64,000 nt of DNA from Scopulibacillus darangshiensis. GTDB lineage: Bacteria; Bacillota; Bacilli; Bacillales; Sporolactobacillaceae. The position numbers were made by a program, and so were the translations under genes. Shown piece by piece: positions 44,880-53,953 of this stretch (position 1 is its first letter; each line of letters begins with the position of its first letter). The stretch covers positions 62,001-126,000 of the forward strand of contig NZ_SLXK01000003.1 in the NCBI RefSeq assembly GCF_004341035.1, in the 5' to 3' direction. The notes under the pieces were generated by a model, which had not been told where the DNA came from, did no database searches, and saw only the letters and a program-made list of their open reading frames with translations.

Positions 44880-46289
44880 ATGAATCCCATCGAAGCATTG
44901 TGTCAAGAACACACGGCATTGTCACGAACCGATATTGCAATGATTTGTGAGATGTCGGAAACATTGCAGCATACCGCTGATCTGGCCCAGGCAAATTTGT
45001 TTATTGATTGTCCCTTAAAGGAAGGACAGCATGCGATTGTTGTAGCCGAAGCGGCGCCGCAAACAGTGCCAACCCTTTATAAAGAACCGGTGGTCGGAAA
45101 ATTTGCGTATGAATCGTTTGAACCGGCTGTTGCCTATACGCATAATACCGGGAAGCCGGCCACACGCAAACGGGCGATCACTCAAGAAGGGAAAGTCGTT
45201 AAGCAAAGTGTAGTGCCGATTAAAAATCAACAGAATGACATTATTGGCTCACTTATCTTAGAGCAGGATATGAGCGAGCAAATTTATCACGAAAACAAAA
45301 TGAAAGCGCTGTCTCAGACTACGGAGAAATTGAGTGACACCCTGCTTGGTTTAACGGATACGGATTCGATTATTTCGAACACCATTCAGGAATCATTGTT
45401 TCTTCTTGATCAAGACCGGCATGTTGTATATGCCAATGCAAGGGGGCTTCAGCTTGCCGCTGAAATGGCAGGAGTTGACCTGCTGGCAGGCCGGACGATC
45501 ACTGACATTTTCCCTTTCTTGAACAACATCACATTTTCAAAGAAGGAAGTGTCATTAAAGGAAGTCGCCATTGATAAAAACGTTTTTGAAGTGAAGCGGA
45601 TCCATCTTCAGAAGAACCAAGGTATTCTATTAATTCTGAGGGATTTGACTGAGCTGCGAAATAAGGAAAGGGAATTAATGGTTAAATCAGCGGTTATAAA
45701 GGAAATGCATCATCGCATTAAAAACAATCTTCAAACCGTGGCAAGCTTGTTGCGATTGCAAAAACGAAATGTCCCTAAAGAAAGTCAAGGTTATTTTCAG
45801 GAAAGCTTAAATCGGATTCTAAGCATCGCTGCGGTTCATGAGGAATTATTGGCGGCGGAGAAATTTGAAGCTATTGACATCCATCACCTATTTAAGCGGA
45901 TTGGGCGTATGCTGATTCGAAATAAGAGTGATTCAAGTTCACGGATTTCCATGGCATTTGGCGGCAATTCTTTAACATTAAAGTCGGACAAAGCGGTGTC
46001 CCTTGCCTTAATTTTTAATGAATTAGTCCAAAATTGCGTCAAACATGCATTCAACGGCTATGGGGAAGGAAAAGTCGTTGTTCACTTTCACCCTTTTGAT
46101 GATCAGATGGAGATGGTCATTGAAGATAATGGGATTGGTTTCAATCCTTGTGACAAACCAACACTTGGCTTAACAATCGTCCAAGCCATTGCCAATCATG
46201 ATCTTGAAGGTGATTTTTCGATAGCGAAAGCGGAAATTGGAACGAGAGCGTCCGTTCGTTTTCCGGTCCAAGAGGTGATACCAACATGA
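44880..46289 (+). CDS. Sensor histidine kinase, EutW/PdtaS-like (HisKA_2)
   Basis: A soluble 469-residue kinase with no membrane segments. It has an N-terminal GAF-like sensor domain (about 1-150, H_kinase_N type), a PAS-like domain (about 165-265), a HisKA_2 phosphoacceptor (KEMHHRIKNNLQTVASLLRLQKR, His277) and a HATPase domain (NELVQNCVKHAF, EDNGIGF). The start at 44880 follows GAGGGAGAAGAG; earlier in-frame codons lie in the terminator. It overlaps the ANTAR response regulator by 4 bases. EutW of Enterococcus senses ethanolamine; a similar ligand here is inferred from the neighbouring permease. Confidence 0.87.
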   Translation: MNPIEALCQEHTALSRTDIAMICEMSETLQHTADLAQANLFIDCPLKEGQHAIVVAEAAPQTVPTLYKEPVVGKFAYESFEPAVAYTHNTGKPATRKRAITQEGKVVKQSVVPIKNQQNDIIGSLILEQDMSEQIYHENKMKALSQTTEKLSDTLLGLTDTDSIISNTIQESLFLLDQDRHVVYANARGLQLAAEMAGVDLLAGRTITDIFPFLNNITFSKKEVSLKEVAIDKNVFEVKRIHLQKNQGILLILRDLTELRNKERELMVKSAVIKEMHHRIKNNLQTVASLLRLQKRNVPKESQGYFQESLNRILSIAAVHEELLAAEKFEAIDIHHLFKRIGRMLIRNKSDSSSRISMAFGGNSLTLKSDKAVSLALIFNELVQNCVKHAFNGYGEGKVVVHFHPFDDQMEMVIEDNGIGFNPCDKPTLGLTIVQAIANHDLEGDFSIAKAEIGTRASVRFPVQEVIPT

Positions 46290-46873
46290 CAGCTCGAATA
46301 GTCTTAGTTGAAGATGAAGTGATCCTTCGTTTGGATGTCAAGAGTTTATTAGAAGATGCCGGGTATGATGTTGTCGGGGAAGCGGGCAATGGTGAGAAGG
46401 CCATTGAACTTGCCTACAAACTTAAGCCTGACTTAATCATTATGGATATCAAAATGCCTAAGTTAAATGGGTTAAAGGCAAGCCAAATTATCACAGCTTC
46501 TCAGAACATCCCGATCTTGATGCTTACAGCGTACAGTCAAAGGGAATTCATTGCAAAAGCCAAACAGAAAAACATTGTTGGTTATTTGGTAAAGCCAGTT
46601 TCTGAAGCCAATTTGATCCCGGCTGTTGAAGTGGCTTTATCGCAGGCAAGTTATGTTCGGGAATGTGAATCGAAAATCGTGGCCCTGAACGGCAAGCTCC
46701 AATCACGGAAAGTGGTTGAGCGGGCGAAAGGCATATTAATGAAAGAAAAGTCCTGGGATGAAGATCGCGCCTATCAAAAAATGAGAACAATTAGTATGAA
46801 TAACCAGATATCGCTGGAAAAAGTAGCAAAAACGATCATAAAGAAATACGAATCCCAAAAACAAGTGAATTAA
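46286..46873 (+). CDS. ANTAR-domain response regulator, EutV-like
   Basis: A 195-residue RNA-binding antiterminator. The receiver domain (1-120) has the phosphorylated Asp54 (LIIMDIKMP), with T/S and Lys in TAYS and VKPVS. The ANTAR domain (about 130-190) reads VVERAKGILMKEKSWDEDRAYQKM. Phosphorylated ANTAR regulators bind paired hairpins in leader RNA and prevent terminator formation. Leaders before the kinase gene and right after this gene each hold a terminator with an AxxGxx hexaloop hairpin, which are the expected targets. Confidence 0.9.
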   Translation: MTARIVLVEDEVILRLDVKSLLEDAGYDVVGEAGNGEKAIELAYKLKPDLIIMDIKMPKLNGLKASQIITASQNIPILMLTAYSQREFIAKAKQKNIVGYLVKPVSEANLIPAVEVALSQASYVRECESKIVALNGKLQSRKVVERAKGILMKEKSWDEDRAYQKMRTISMNNQISLEKVAKTIIKKYESQKQVN

Positions 46874-46876
46874 AGG

Positions 46877-46892
46877 AAGGCAATGGCGCCTT
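46877..46892 (+). promoter_or_regulatory. Candidate ANTAR-binding hairpin 2
   Basis: AAGGC pairs perfectly with GCCTT around the hexaloop AATGGC (A at 1, G at 4). Its 3' arm shares bases with the left arm of the terminator 46887-46931. Confidence 0.55.
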
Positions 46893-46931
46893 AGCTGTGC
46901 ATAAGCAACCCGCACGGCTAGGGCGTTTTTT
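46887..46931 (+). terminator. Leader terminator before the aldehyde dehydrogenase gene
   Basis: CGCC-t-TAGC-t-GTGC pairs with GCAC-g-GCTA-g-GGCG around an 11-base loop and ends in TTTTTT. It is 27 bases before the aldehyde dehydrogenase start and splits the operon unless relieved. Confidence 0.8.
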
Positions 46932-46957
46932 GTATCAAAAAACAGGAGGGAAGACCT

Positions 46958-48400
46958 TTGCTGCAAACATTAAATCATATGTGGATTAATGGTGAGAAAG
47001 TGAGCTTGGAAGAGACGTTTGAAGTCATCAATCCTGCGAGCGGTGAAGTGATTGATCACGTGCCAAGCGGAGGTGAGAAGGAAACGAGACTTGCTGTCGA
47101 TGCTGCGTCCGCGGCGTTTGCAACATGGAGCAAGCTCACAGCTAAAGAACGGTCGGGCTATTTATTGAAATGGGCAGATAACCTGGAAGAAAACCGGGAT
47201 CAGCTTGCCTTAATTTTGACGGAAGAACAAGGCAAGCCCTTATCGGAAGCTAAAGGGGAAATCGAAGGCTCGGCGGAATTTATTCGCTGGTATGCCGAAG
47301 AAGGAAAGCGCATTTACGGGGACGTTATCCAGGGTTCGAGTGAAGAACAGCGGATTATGGTGTTTCGCCAACCCGTCGGCGTATGTGGAATGATCACGCC
47401 TTGGAATTTCCCCGGTGCAATGATTGCAAGGAAAGCGGCACCGGCCCTAGCCTCCGGATGTACCGTCGTGTTGAAGCCAGCCTCGCAAACGCCAAGAATT
47501 GCTATAGCAATGATTGAACAGCTGCTTGCAACAGGTATTCCGGGCGGGGTTGTCAACATTGTGACAGGAAATCCAAGAGTCATTGGTAAAACCCTTTTTG
47601 AAGATGAGCGGGTCCGGAAAATATCATTTACCGGTTCGACGCACATTGGCAAACAATTGATGAGGCAAGCAGCTGATCAAGTAAAGCGCATTTCCCTTGA
47701 ACTTGGCGGCAATGCACCAGTCATTGTCTTCCCGGATGCCGATCTTGATAAGGCGGCCGAAGCGATTGTCGGAAATAAATTCGAAAATTGCGGTCAGATG
47801 TGCAACGGGATCAACGTTATCTTTGCCCATCAAGATATTCAAACCGCTTTAACGGAAAAAATCGTGTCTCGCGTTCAAGAGCTTGAAGTTGGCAATGGGA
47901 AAGACCCTGTTCAACTTGGTCCGCTAGTATCCGATGATGCCGTCCTCAACGTTGAACAATTAGTTAATGATGCAAGGCAAAAAGGAGCGGACGTGCTTGT
48001 CGGCGGATCAAGATTAAAAGATGGCATGTACTCAAGCGGAGCTTTTTATGCGCCGACTGTCCTTACAAACGTCACTCTTGATATGGCAATGACGAAGGAG
48101 GAAATTTTCGGTCCGGTAGCACCGATTTTGACTTTCAAAGATGAGAAAGGTGTTCTGCAATTTTCAAGACAAAACCAATGCGGGCTCGCGGCCTATTTCT
48201 TTACGAAAGACATTAACCGGGTCTATCGGATGGCAGAAGGACTTGACGTTGGCATGGTTGGGGTTAATGGTACACAGCTTAGCGTTCCGCAAGCACCGTT
48301 TGGCGGGATTAAGGAAAGCGGGATGGGAAGAGAAGGGGGCCATTATGGGCTCGATGAATTTCTCGAAGTGAAATATATTTCGTTAACGCTTGAAGACTAA
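46958..48400 (+). CDS. NAD(P)-dependent aldehyde dehydrogenase, succinate-semialdehyde/gamma-glutamyl-aldehyde type
   Basis: A 480-residue ALDH-superfamily enzyme of the GabD-like group. The catalytic Cys282 is in GQMCNG and Glu248 is in LELGGNAP; the cofactor-loop FTGSTHIGK is near 225. It starts with TTG after AGGAGGG. Placed between the EutV-like regulator and the glutamine-synthetase-like gene, it probably oxidises the aldehyde formed from the gamma-glutamylated amine. Close family members also act on succinate semialdehyde, so that remains an alternative. Confidence 0.9.
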   Translation: MLQTLNHMWINGEKVSLEETFEVINPASGEVIDHVPSGGEKETRLAVDAASAAFATWSKLTAKERSGYLLKWADNLEENRDQLALILTEEQGKPLSEAKGEIEGSAEFIRWYAEEGKRIYGDVIQGSSEEQRIMVFRQPVGVCGMITPWNFPGAMIARKAAPALASGCTVVLKPASQTPRIAIAMIEQLLATGIPGGVVNIVTGNPRVIGKTLFEDERVRKISFTGSTHIGKQLMRQAADQVKRISLELGGNAPVIVFPDADLDKAAEAIVGNKFENCGQMCNGINVIFAHQDIQTALTEKIVSRVQELEVGNGKDPVQLGPLVSDDAVLNVEQLVNDARQKGADVLVGGSRLKDGMYSSGAFYAPTVLTNVTLDMAMTKEEIFGPVAPILTFKDEKGVLQFSRQNQCGLAAYFFTKDINRVYRMAEGLDVGMVGVNGTQLSVPQAPFGGIKESGMGREGGHYGLDEFLEVKYISLTLED

Positions 48401-48417
48401 TAGAGGGGGAGTCAGAA

Positions 48418-49839
48418 ATGATTGAACAAGAAAATCTTGCTGGATGGACCGCAGGACACCGTCGTAAAGAGGCCGGGTTGATTTCTAAAGAACAATTGCT
48501 TGATGATTTGAAGTCGGGTCAGATCGACACTGTCATTTTTGCCTTTTGTGACATGCAAGGGCGATTGATGGGCAAGCGGCTGACTGCTGAGTACTGTCTT
48601 GAAAATCAGATTGATAAGGGCACACATTTTTGCAATTATTTGCTTGGCACAGATTTTGACATGAATACACCGCCTGGGTTTAAAGCGGTCAACTGGGCAA
48701 AAGGGTACGGTGACTGGACAGCCGTTCCTGATTGGTCGACCCTGCGCATCGTCCCATGGCTCGACAAATCGGCGCTTGTGTTTTGTAATGTGGAAGATGC
48801 AGGAACCGGGGCATCGGTATCGGTTGTGCCTCGAAATCTATTAAAAAGCCAATTAAAAAGAGCTGAAGAAAGAGGCTACAGTTTTATGATGGCGAGTGAG
48901 CTGGAATTTTACATGTTTAACGAGCCGTTCGAGTCGATTCACGAAAAAGGCTACCAAAATATGAAGCTAGCTGGTCACTATAATGAAGATTATAATTTGC
49001 TGCAAGGGACAAGGAATGAACCGTTTTATCAAAAAATCAGACGAGAAATGGCTGCTTGCGGTCTGCCGGTCGAATCTTCGAAAGGGGAAGCTTATTCAGG
49101 CCAGCATGAAATCAATCTTCGCTATGGTCAAGCGCTTACCGCTGCCGACAATCACATCATGTTCAAACACGGCATGAAGGAAATTGCGATTCAAGACGGG
49201 CTTTCAGTGACGTTTATGGCGAAGCCGGATCATGAGTGGACAGGGTCAAGCGGCCACATCCATATCAGCCTTTGGGATACAGATGAGGAAAACAACCTTT
49301 TTTATGATTCGAATGAGGCGGACGATCACATGTCCCAAAAGATGCGTTCATTCTTGGCAGGGGTGCTGGCATACACGAGGGACTTTGCCTTATTTTTTGC
49401 ACCGCATATCAATTCATACAAACGGTTCCGAACCGAAAGTTGGGCACCGGTGAACATCGCTTGGAGCCATGACAACAGGTCGGCGGGATACAGAATCGTG
49501 GGCGACAAGAAAAGCTTAAGACTTGAAACACGGATTCCGGGAGCGGATGTTAATCCATATCTAGCTTACACAGCGCTGATTGCATCCGGTCTATACGGCA
49601 TCGAACAAGGACTTGAGCTAGCTGATGAGTGCCAAGGCAATGCTTATGAGCTTGATGTGCCAAAGATTCCAGGTTCACTTTATGAAGCCATTCAATGCTT
49701 TAAAGAAAGTGATATGGTTAAAACGGTCTTAGGTGAAGACATCTATGAACATTACCTTCATGCTGCCGTTCTGGAGCAGCAAATGTATGACGGTGTTGTC
49801 ACTGAATGGGAAAGAAAACGTTATTTCGAGCAAGGTTAA
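48418..49839 (+). CDS. Glutamine-synthetase-like gamma-glutamyl-amine ligase
   Basis: A 473-residue GS-fold enzyme. The ATP/metal motifs are present (SELEFYMF, GQHEINLRYG, SSGHIHISLW, RLETRIPGADVNPYLAY). The GlnA adenylylation and feedback-loop features of housekeeping glnA are not evident, and the start (GWTAGHRRKEAGLISKEQLLDDLKSGQIDTVIFAFCDMQGRLMGKR) matches the PuuA/IpuC/GlnA4-like group. These join glutamate to putrescine, ethanolamine or amino alcohols. Its operon with an ALDH, an SDR, an ethanolamine-type permease and an amidohydrolase favours amine catabolism over glutamine synthesis. Confidence 0.88.
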   Translation: MIEQENLAGWTAGHRRKEAGLISKEQLLDDLKSGQIDTVIFAFCDMQGRLMGKRLTAEYCLENQIDKGTHFCNYLLGTDFDMNTPPGFKAVNWAKGYGDWTAVPDWSTLRIVPWLDKSALVFCNVEDAGTGASVSVVPRNLLKSQLKRAEERGYSFMMASELEFYMFNEPFESIHEKGYQNMKLAGHYNEDYNLLQGTRNEPFYQKIRREMAACGLPVESSKGEAYSGQHEINLRYGQALTAADNHIMFKHGMKEIAIQDGLSVTFMAKPDHEWTGSSGHIHISLWDTDEENNLFYDSNEADDHMSQKMRSFLAGVLAYTRDFALFFAPHINSYKRFRTESWAPVNIAWSHDNRSAGYRIVGDKKSLRLETRIPGADVNPYLAYTALIASGLYGIEQGLELADECQGNAYELDVPKIPGSLYEAIQCFKESDMVKTVLGEDIYEHYLHAAVLEQQMYDGVVTEWERKRYFEQG

Positions 49840-49888
49840 TTCACTTTTAAATAGATTAACAGCTAAAACACCAAGGAGGAAAAAAACA

Positions 49889-50656
49889 ATGAGATTAGCA
49901 GATAAGGTATGTGTTATTACAGGAGCCGGCGGTGGAATGGGGAAAATAGCGGCAAAAATGTTTGCTAAAGAAGGCGGGAAAATTGCCGTATTTGAGTTGA
50001 ATGAAGAGCGGGGACAGGCGACTGCCGAAGAAATTAAGAAAGCGGGAGGCGAAGCAGCCTTTTTCGGGTGCAATGTCACGGATGAGGAAAGCGTCAAACG
50101 AGCCGTGGCGGGGACAGTCCGGGAGTATGGACAAATCGATACATTGTACAACAATGCCGGCATCATGATTGAAGAAGACCATTCTGTCATTGATACATCC
50201 GTCGATGTTTGGAATAAAGTCATGGATGTTAATGTCAAAGGGATCTTTCTCGCATCCAAATTTGTCATACCCGAAATGCTGAAAAGGGAATCGGGGTCAA
50301 TTATTAACATTGCATCCTTTGTCGCGCAAATGGGCTGCAGTGTTCCCCAAGATGCGTATACCGCATCAAAGGGGGCCGTTGTGTCACTGACAAAATCGCT
50401 TGCGATCCAGTTCCGTCCGAAAGGAATCAGAACAAATGCGATTTGCCCAGGGCCGATTGAAACACCACTATTAATGGAATGGCTTGTCAAAGATGAGGAA
50501 GCGAAGAAAGTGCGGTTAGGCCGCCAGCCAAGCGGACGGTTTGGAAAGCCGGAGGATATCGTCTATTGTGCCATGTATTTAGCCTCAAATGAATCAGATT
50601 GGACAAATGGTGCGATTTTAAATGTCGATGGCGGCATTACGGCCAACTATTTTTAA
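49889..50656 (+). CDS. Short-chain dehydrogenase/reductase
   Basis: A 255-residue classical SDR with the cofactor motif TGAGGGMG (near 11-18), NNAG (near 90) and the active-site YTASK (Tyr about 157). The ATG at 49889 follows GGAGG; the frame extends upstream but overlaps the ligase gene. The Asp/Glu after strand 2 (VFELNEE) suggests NAD rather than NADP. In this operon it could oxidise the hydroxyl of a gamma-glutamyl amino alcohol to the aldehyde for the ALDH; this role is inferred. Confidence 0.85.
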   Translation: MRLADKVCVITGAGGGMGKIAAKMFAKEGGKIAVFELNEERGQATAEEIKKAGGEAAFFGCNVTDEESVKRAVAGTVREYGQIDTLYNNAGIMIEEDHSVIDTSVDVWNKVMDVNVKGIFLASKFVIPEMLKRESGSIINIASFVAQMGCSVPQDAYTASKGAVVSLTKSLAIQFRPKGIRTNAICPGPIETPLLMEWLVKDEEAKKVRLGRQPSGRFGKPEDIVYCAMYLASNESDWTNGAILNVDGGITANYF

Positions 50657-50661
50657 TATTA

Positions 50662-50695
50662 GGAAGGAATCGGACAAGTAAGTTGTTCGATTCCT
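50662..50695. other. Hairpin between the SDR and permease genes
   Basis: AGGAATCG-g-ACAA and TTGT-t-CGATTCCT pair around GTAAG. No T-run follows, so it is not a terminator on the plus strand; it may affect RNA stability or processing. Confidence 0.5.
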
Positions 50696-50720
50696 AAAAC
50701 CAATGAGGAGTGTGATTCAA

Positions 50721-52151
50721 GTGAGTGCAAATCAAGGTGAAAACCAGGGACTGCAGAGGGCGTTAAAGCCGATTCACTTATGGGCGATTTCCGTTGGCAT
50801 GGTGATATCCGGGCAATATTTTGGCTGGAATTATGGGTTTGAGGAAGGGGGCGTTATTGGGTTAATTTTGGCAGCTTTGTTCATGACAATATTTTATACG
50901 GCGTTTATGTTCAGTTATGCCGAACTTTCAACATCGATTCCTCATGCAGGAGGGCCATCAGCGTATGCAAGGCGGGCAATGGGGCCGTTTGCCGGATTTA
51001 TGACCGGCATCGCCGTACTGATTGAGTTTGTGTTTGCTCCTCCTGCAATCGCGGTTTCCACTGGTGCCTACCTTAACTTTTTGTTTCCGGCGGTGAACCC
51101 TGTCTATGCAACAGTTCTTGTTTTTATCTTTTTCATCCTGATTAACATGGTTGGAGTAAAGGGAGCTGCCTTAATTGAAATGGTAGCAACGATATTGGCG
51201 TTGACTGGACTTGCTATTTACTACGGGGCAGGGGTTTCTCATATAAAGCTTGAGTACATTATCAATGACAACGCGCTGCCACACGGGTTGACGGGCATGT
51301 TCATGGCGATTCCGTTTGCGATTTGGTTTTATCTTGCGATAGAAGGCGGAGCAATGGCCGCTGAAGAAGTGAAGAATCCGCAAAAGGACATCCCGAAAGG
51401 ATTTATTGCCGGGATATCGACTCTTGCCCTATGCACGGTAGGGACATTAATCATTACCGCCGGTCTAGGAGGGGGAATTGGCAAGCCTTCTGACAATCCG
51501 CTTCCGGAAGCTCTAACATCAGTCTACGGCGATTCAAGCATTCTTCCAAAATTAGTTGCCTTTATCGGTCTTGCCGGTTTAATTGCTAGTTTGCATGGGA
51601 TTATAATCGGCTATTCACGGCAAACATTCGCCCTTTCCCGCGCAGGTTATCTGCCAAAGTTTTTATCCAAATTGTCAAAACGCCATGTACCGACATGGGG
51701 ATTGGTTGTTCCCGGTGCAATCGGGGTTATTGCAGCGGCTAATGCCACTTTTGCCAGCCAATTAATAATACTTGCCGTTTTTGGCGCCGCGATGATGTAT
51801 TGTTTAACACTCGTGTCATTGTTTATTTTAAGACGGAAAGAACCTAATCTTAACAGACCGTTTAAAGTCTCTTATCCATGGGTCCCCGGCATCGCCATTG
51901 TGATGGGTGCGATCTCGTTATTTTGTGTTGTCTATTACAGCATTTTGCCGGAATCCCTGCCGTTATTCAGCCTGAATGTCCCGTTACTAGCCATTGTGGC
52001 GATCATTTTCGCTTTCGCTATCGGCTACTACTATTTTGTGGGGCGGCATCGTTTACTTCCAATGGAAGAGGAATTTGGCTTGCTTGACATATTGGATGAT
52101 GAAGATGCCGAGGAACAGCCGACATATGGAAAAAAGAACACAGGGAATTAA
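50721..52151 (+). CDS. eat: Ethanolamine-type permease (APC superfamily, EAT family)
   Basis: A 476-residue transporter with about 12 membrane helices. Features near the start (LKPIHLWAISVGMVISGQYFGWNYGF) and the stretch FAIWFYLAIEGGAMAAEEVKNPQKDIPKG are typical of the ethanolamine transporter branch. The GTG at 50721 follows AGGAG by 10 bases; an ATG at 50703 overlaps that site. It supports ethanolamine or a related amine as the substrate of this operon. No eutBC or shell-protein genes are present in the window. Confidence 0.87.
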   Translation: MSANQGENQGLQRALKPIHLWAISVGMVISGQYFGWNYGFEEGGVIGLILAALFMTIFYTAFMFSYAELSTSIPHAGGPSAYARRAMGPFAGFMTGIAVLIEFVFAPPAIAVSTGAYLNFLFPAVNPVYATVLVFIFFILINMVGVKGAALIEMVATILALTGLAIYYGAGVSHIKLEYIINDNALPHGLTGMFMAIPFAIWFYLAIEGGAMAAEEVKNPQKDIPKGFIAGISTLALCTVGTLIITAGLGGGIGKPSDNPLPEALTSVYGDSSILPKLVAFIGLAGLIASLHGIIIGYSRQTFALSRAGYLPKFLSKLSKRHVPTWGLVVPGAIGVIAAANATFASQLIILAVFGAAMMYCLTLVSLFILRRKEPNLNRPFKVSYPWVPGIAIVMGAISLFCVVYYSILPESLPLFSLNVPLLAIVAIIFAFAIGYYYFVGRHRLLPMEEEFGLLDILDDEDAEEQPTYGKKNTGN

Positions 52152-52199
52152 GACAGGAATGTTATAAAATTATTCTTTGAGAAGCATGGGGGATAGAAA

Positions 52200-53390
52200 A
52201 TGTCGCAAATTTTAGGGGACAAAGAACAAAAGGAAAAAGAGGCGTTAGTGAAAAAAGTCATGGCATTCAGGAGGCATCTTCACCGCCATCCAGAATTAAG
52301 CTTTTCCGAATACAAAACATCCGAATATGTTGCTGAAATATTGGAAGACGCAGGAATTGAAGTGGAGCGGCATGTGGCAGGAACAGGTGTGGTCGGCTTA
52401 ATTAAGGGGCATGCTCCCGGTAAAACCATCGCGCTGCGGGCGGATATGGACGCGCTTCCTATAGAGGAACAAACTGGATTGGACTTCGCATCCGCAAACT
52501 CCGGTGTGATGCATGCATGCGGCCATGATTTCCATATGGCCATTTTGCTTGGGGCCGCCCTTTTTTTAAACGAGAATAAGGAAAAAATTCACGGTGCGGT
52601 AAAGCTAATTTTCCAACCCGGGGAGGAGAAATTAACAGGGGCAAAGAAAATGATCGAGGCCGGCGTCCTTGAAAATCCTGCGGTGGATGCGATCATCGCC
52701 TTGCACTGTTGGCCGGAATTGCCAGCGGGTATGATCGGGGTAAGAAAAGGGCCGATCACAGCGGCTGCTGATTTTATTGAGATTGACATAAAAGGAAAAG
52801 CTGGACACGCCGCCCACCCCGAACAATGTGTTGACCCGATTGTCATTGCCGGGCACATAGTGTCAATCCTTCAAACTGTTATTTCAAGAGAGGTCGCACC
52901 CACAGATCCAGCTGTTTTAACGATTGGACAGATTTCAGGTGGCACAGCACCGAATGTTATTCCATCAGAAGTCAAACTTACAGGAATGATTAGAACCGTC
53001 AACCCTGAGCTTCAGAAAAAAATGCCAGGCATGATAAAGCGGATTGTCACTAAAGCAGCGGAAAGTATGAACGGTGCAGCGGACGTTAGTTATACGTCTG
53101 CAACCCCGCCGTTAATCAGCGATGACAATATGGTAGCACTAATTGACGATGTCGTTACGAACATACTCGGGAAAGACCGCTTAGTGTATCTTGAAAACCC
53201 TTCGTTAGGCAGTGAAGATTTTTCATTTTATGCTGAAAATAAACCAGGTGTCCTCTTTCGGTTAGGAACACATAACGAGACCGAAGCGTCAAAGTTCCCT
53301 TTGCACAATTCCCGTGTTATTTTTGAAGAAAAGGCCCTCATGACAGGTGTTTCCGTCATAAGTGAGGCAGCAGTCCGCTATTTGATATAA
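52200..53390 (+). CDS. M20-family amidohydrolase (N-acyl amino acid/hippurate hydrolase type)
   Basis: A 396-residue M20D-type metallohydrolase. Two-metal ligands are seen in MHACGHDFH, FQPGEE and the late GSEDFSFY; the N-terminal FRRHLHRHPELSF is typical. Such enzymes cleave amide bonds of N-acyl amino acids. As the last gene of the amine operon, it could split gamma-glutamylglycine (or a related product) into glutamate and the free amino acid. It could instead be a general N-acyl-amino acid hydrolase. Confidence 0.87.
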   Translation: MSQILGDKEQKEKEALVKKVMAFRRHLHRHPELSFSEYKTSEYVAEILEDAGIEVERHVAGTGVVGLIKGHAPGKTIALRADMDALPIEEQTGLDFASANSGVMHACGHDFHMAILLGAALFLNENKEKIHGAVKLIFQPGEEKLTGAKKMIEAGVLENPAVDAIIALHCWPELPAGMIGVRKGPITAAADFIEIDIKGKAGHAAHPEQCVDPIVIAGHIVSILQTVISREVAPTDPAVLTIGQISGGTAPNVIPSEVKLTGMIRTVNPELQKKMPGMIKRIVTKAAESMNGAADVSYTSATPPLISDDNMVALIDDVVTNILGKDRLVYLENPSLGSEDFSFYAENKPGVLFRLGTHNETEASKFPLHNSRVIFEEKALMTGVSVISEAAVRYLI

Positions 53391-53394
53391 AAAT

Positions 53395-53421
53395 AGGGGC
53401 CAGGCCCTGGCCCCTTTTTCA
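53395..53421. terminator. Bidirectional terminator between the amidohydrolase and DoxX genes
   Basis: AGGGGCCAGG and CCTGGCCCCT pair around one central base (about 7 in practice), with A-rich and T-rich flanks that serve both convergent genes. Confidence 0.85.
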
Positions 53422-53928
53422 GGCGACAGTATTTTTCTGCATTTGCTGTTCATTTTTTGAAAATACCCTCATTCTCAAAAATGGCATGATCCAGCGATCT
53501 AAACCAATTCTAGCGGAATTAAAGCCGGCAATTATAATAATTAATTCAAAAATAACCATTTGAGGATTTGTACTGGTCGCACCGGAAAACATATAAGCAA
53601 AGTTCATAGCGAGCCCTAAGAAAGCGGACAAGGTCGTAAATGTGCCTAGAACAAGACCGAGCCCCACTAGAAATTCACCCCAAGGAACCAATACATTGAA
53701 CAGGCCAATGTTCGGAAGGGCGAATCCATTTAGAAATTCAGCCCACCATGTTTGGACGGACGGGTGTTCCCCTGTTGCTTGTGTGACTGCCCCATGCAAG
53801 AAACCGCCTGCATCAAACCCGCCGCTTAATTTACCTAACCCGGCTTGTATCCACTGATATCCTATGTATAGGCGAAGGACCGCCAGTATGCATGAAGCAT
53901 AAATATTATCTTTCAACCATTTACCCAT
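53419..53928 (-). CDS. DoxX-family membrane protein
   Basis: A 169-residue, four-helix membrane protein of the DoxX family (RLYIGYQWIQAGLGKL at the start, VPWGEFLVGLGLVLGTFTTLSA in the middle). AGGTGG precedes the ATG. DoxX proteins are linked to thiosulfate/quinone or redox balance in other bacteria, but the function is unsettled. The upstream Fur-like box suggests control by iron, which is not usual for the family. Confidence 0.82.
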   Translation of the reverse strand: MGKWLKDNIYASCILAVLRLYIGYQWIQAGLGKLSGGFDAGGFLHGAVTQATGEHPSVQTWWAEFLNGFALPNIGLFNVLVPWGEFLVGLGLVLGTFTTLSAFLGLAMNFAYMFSGATSTNPQMVIFELIIIIAGFNSARIGLDRWIMPFLRMRVFSKNEQQMQKNTVA

Positions 53929-53953
53929 TTGAGATCGCCACCTTTGCTTTTAA

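Noticed and set aside
48418-49839. Housekeeping glutamine synthetase glnA
   Set aside because: The start region and operon context match gamma-glutamyl-amine ligases; no glnR or nitrogen-control context is seen.
50662-50695. Terminator between SDR and permease genes
   Set aside because: The hairpin is strong but no T-run follows on the plus strand.
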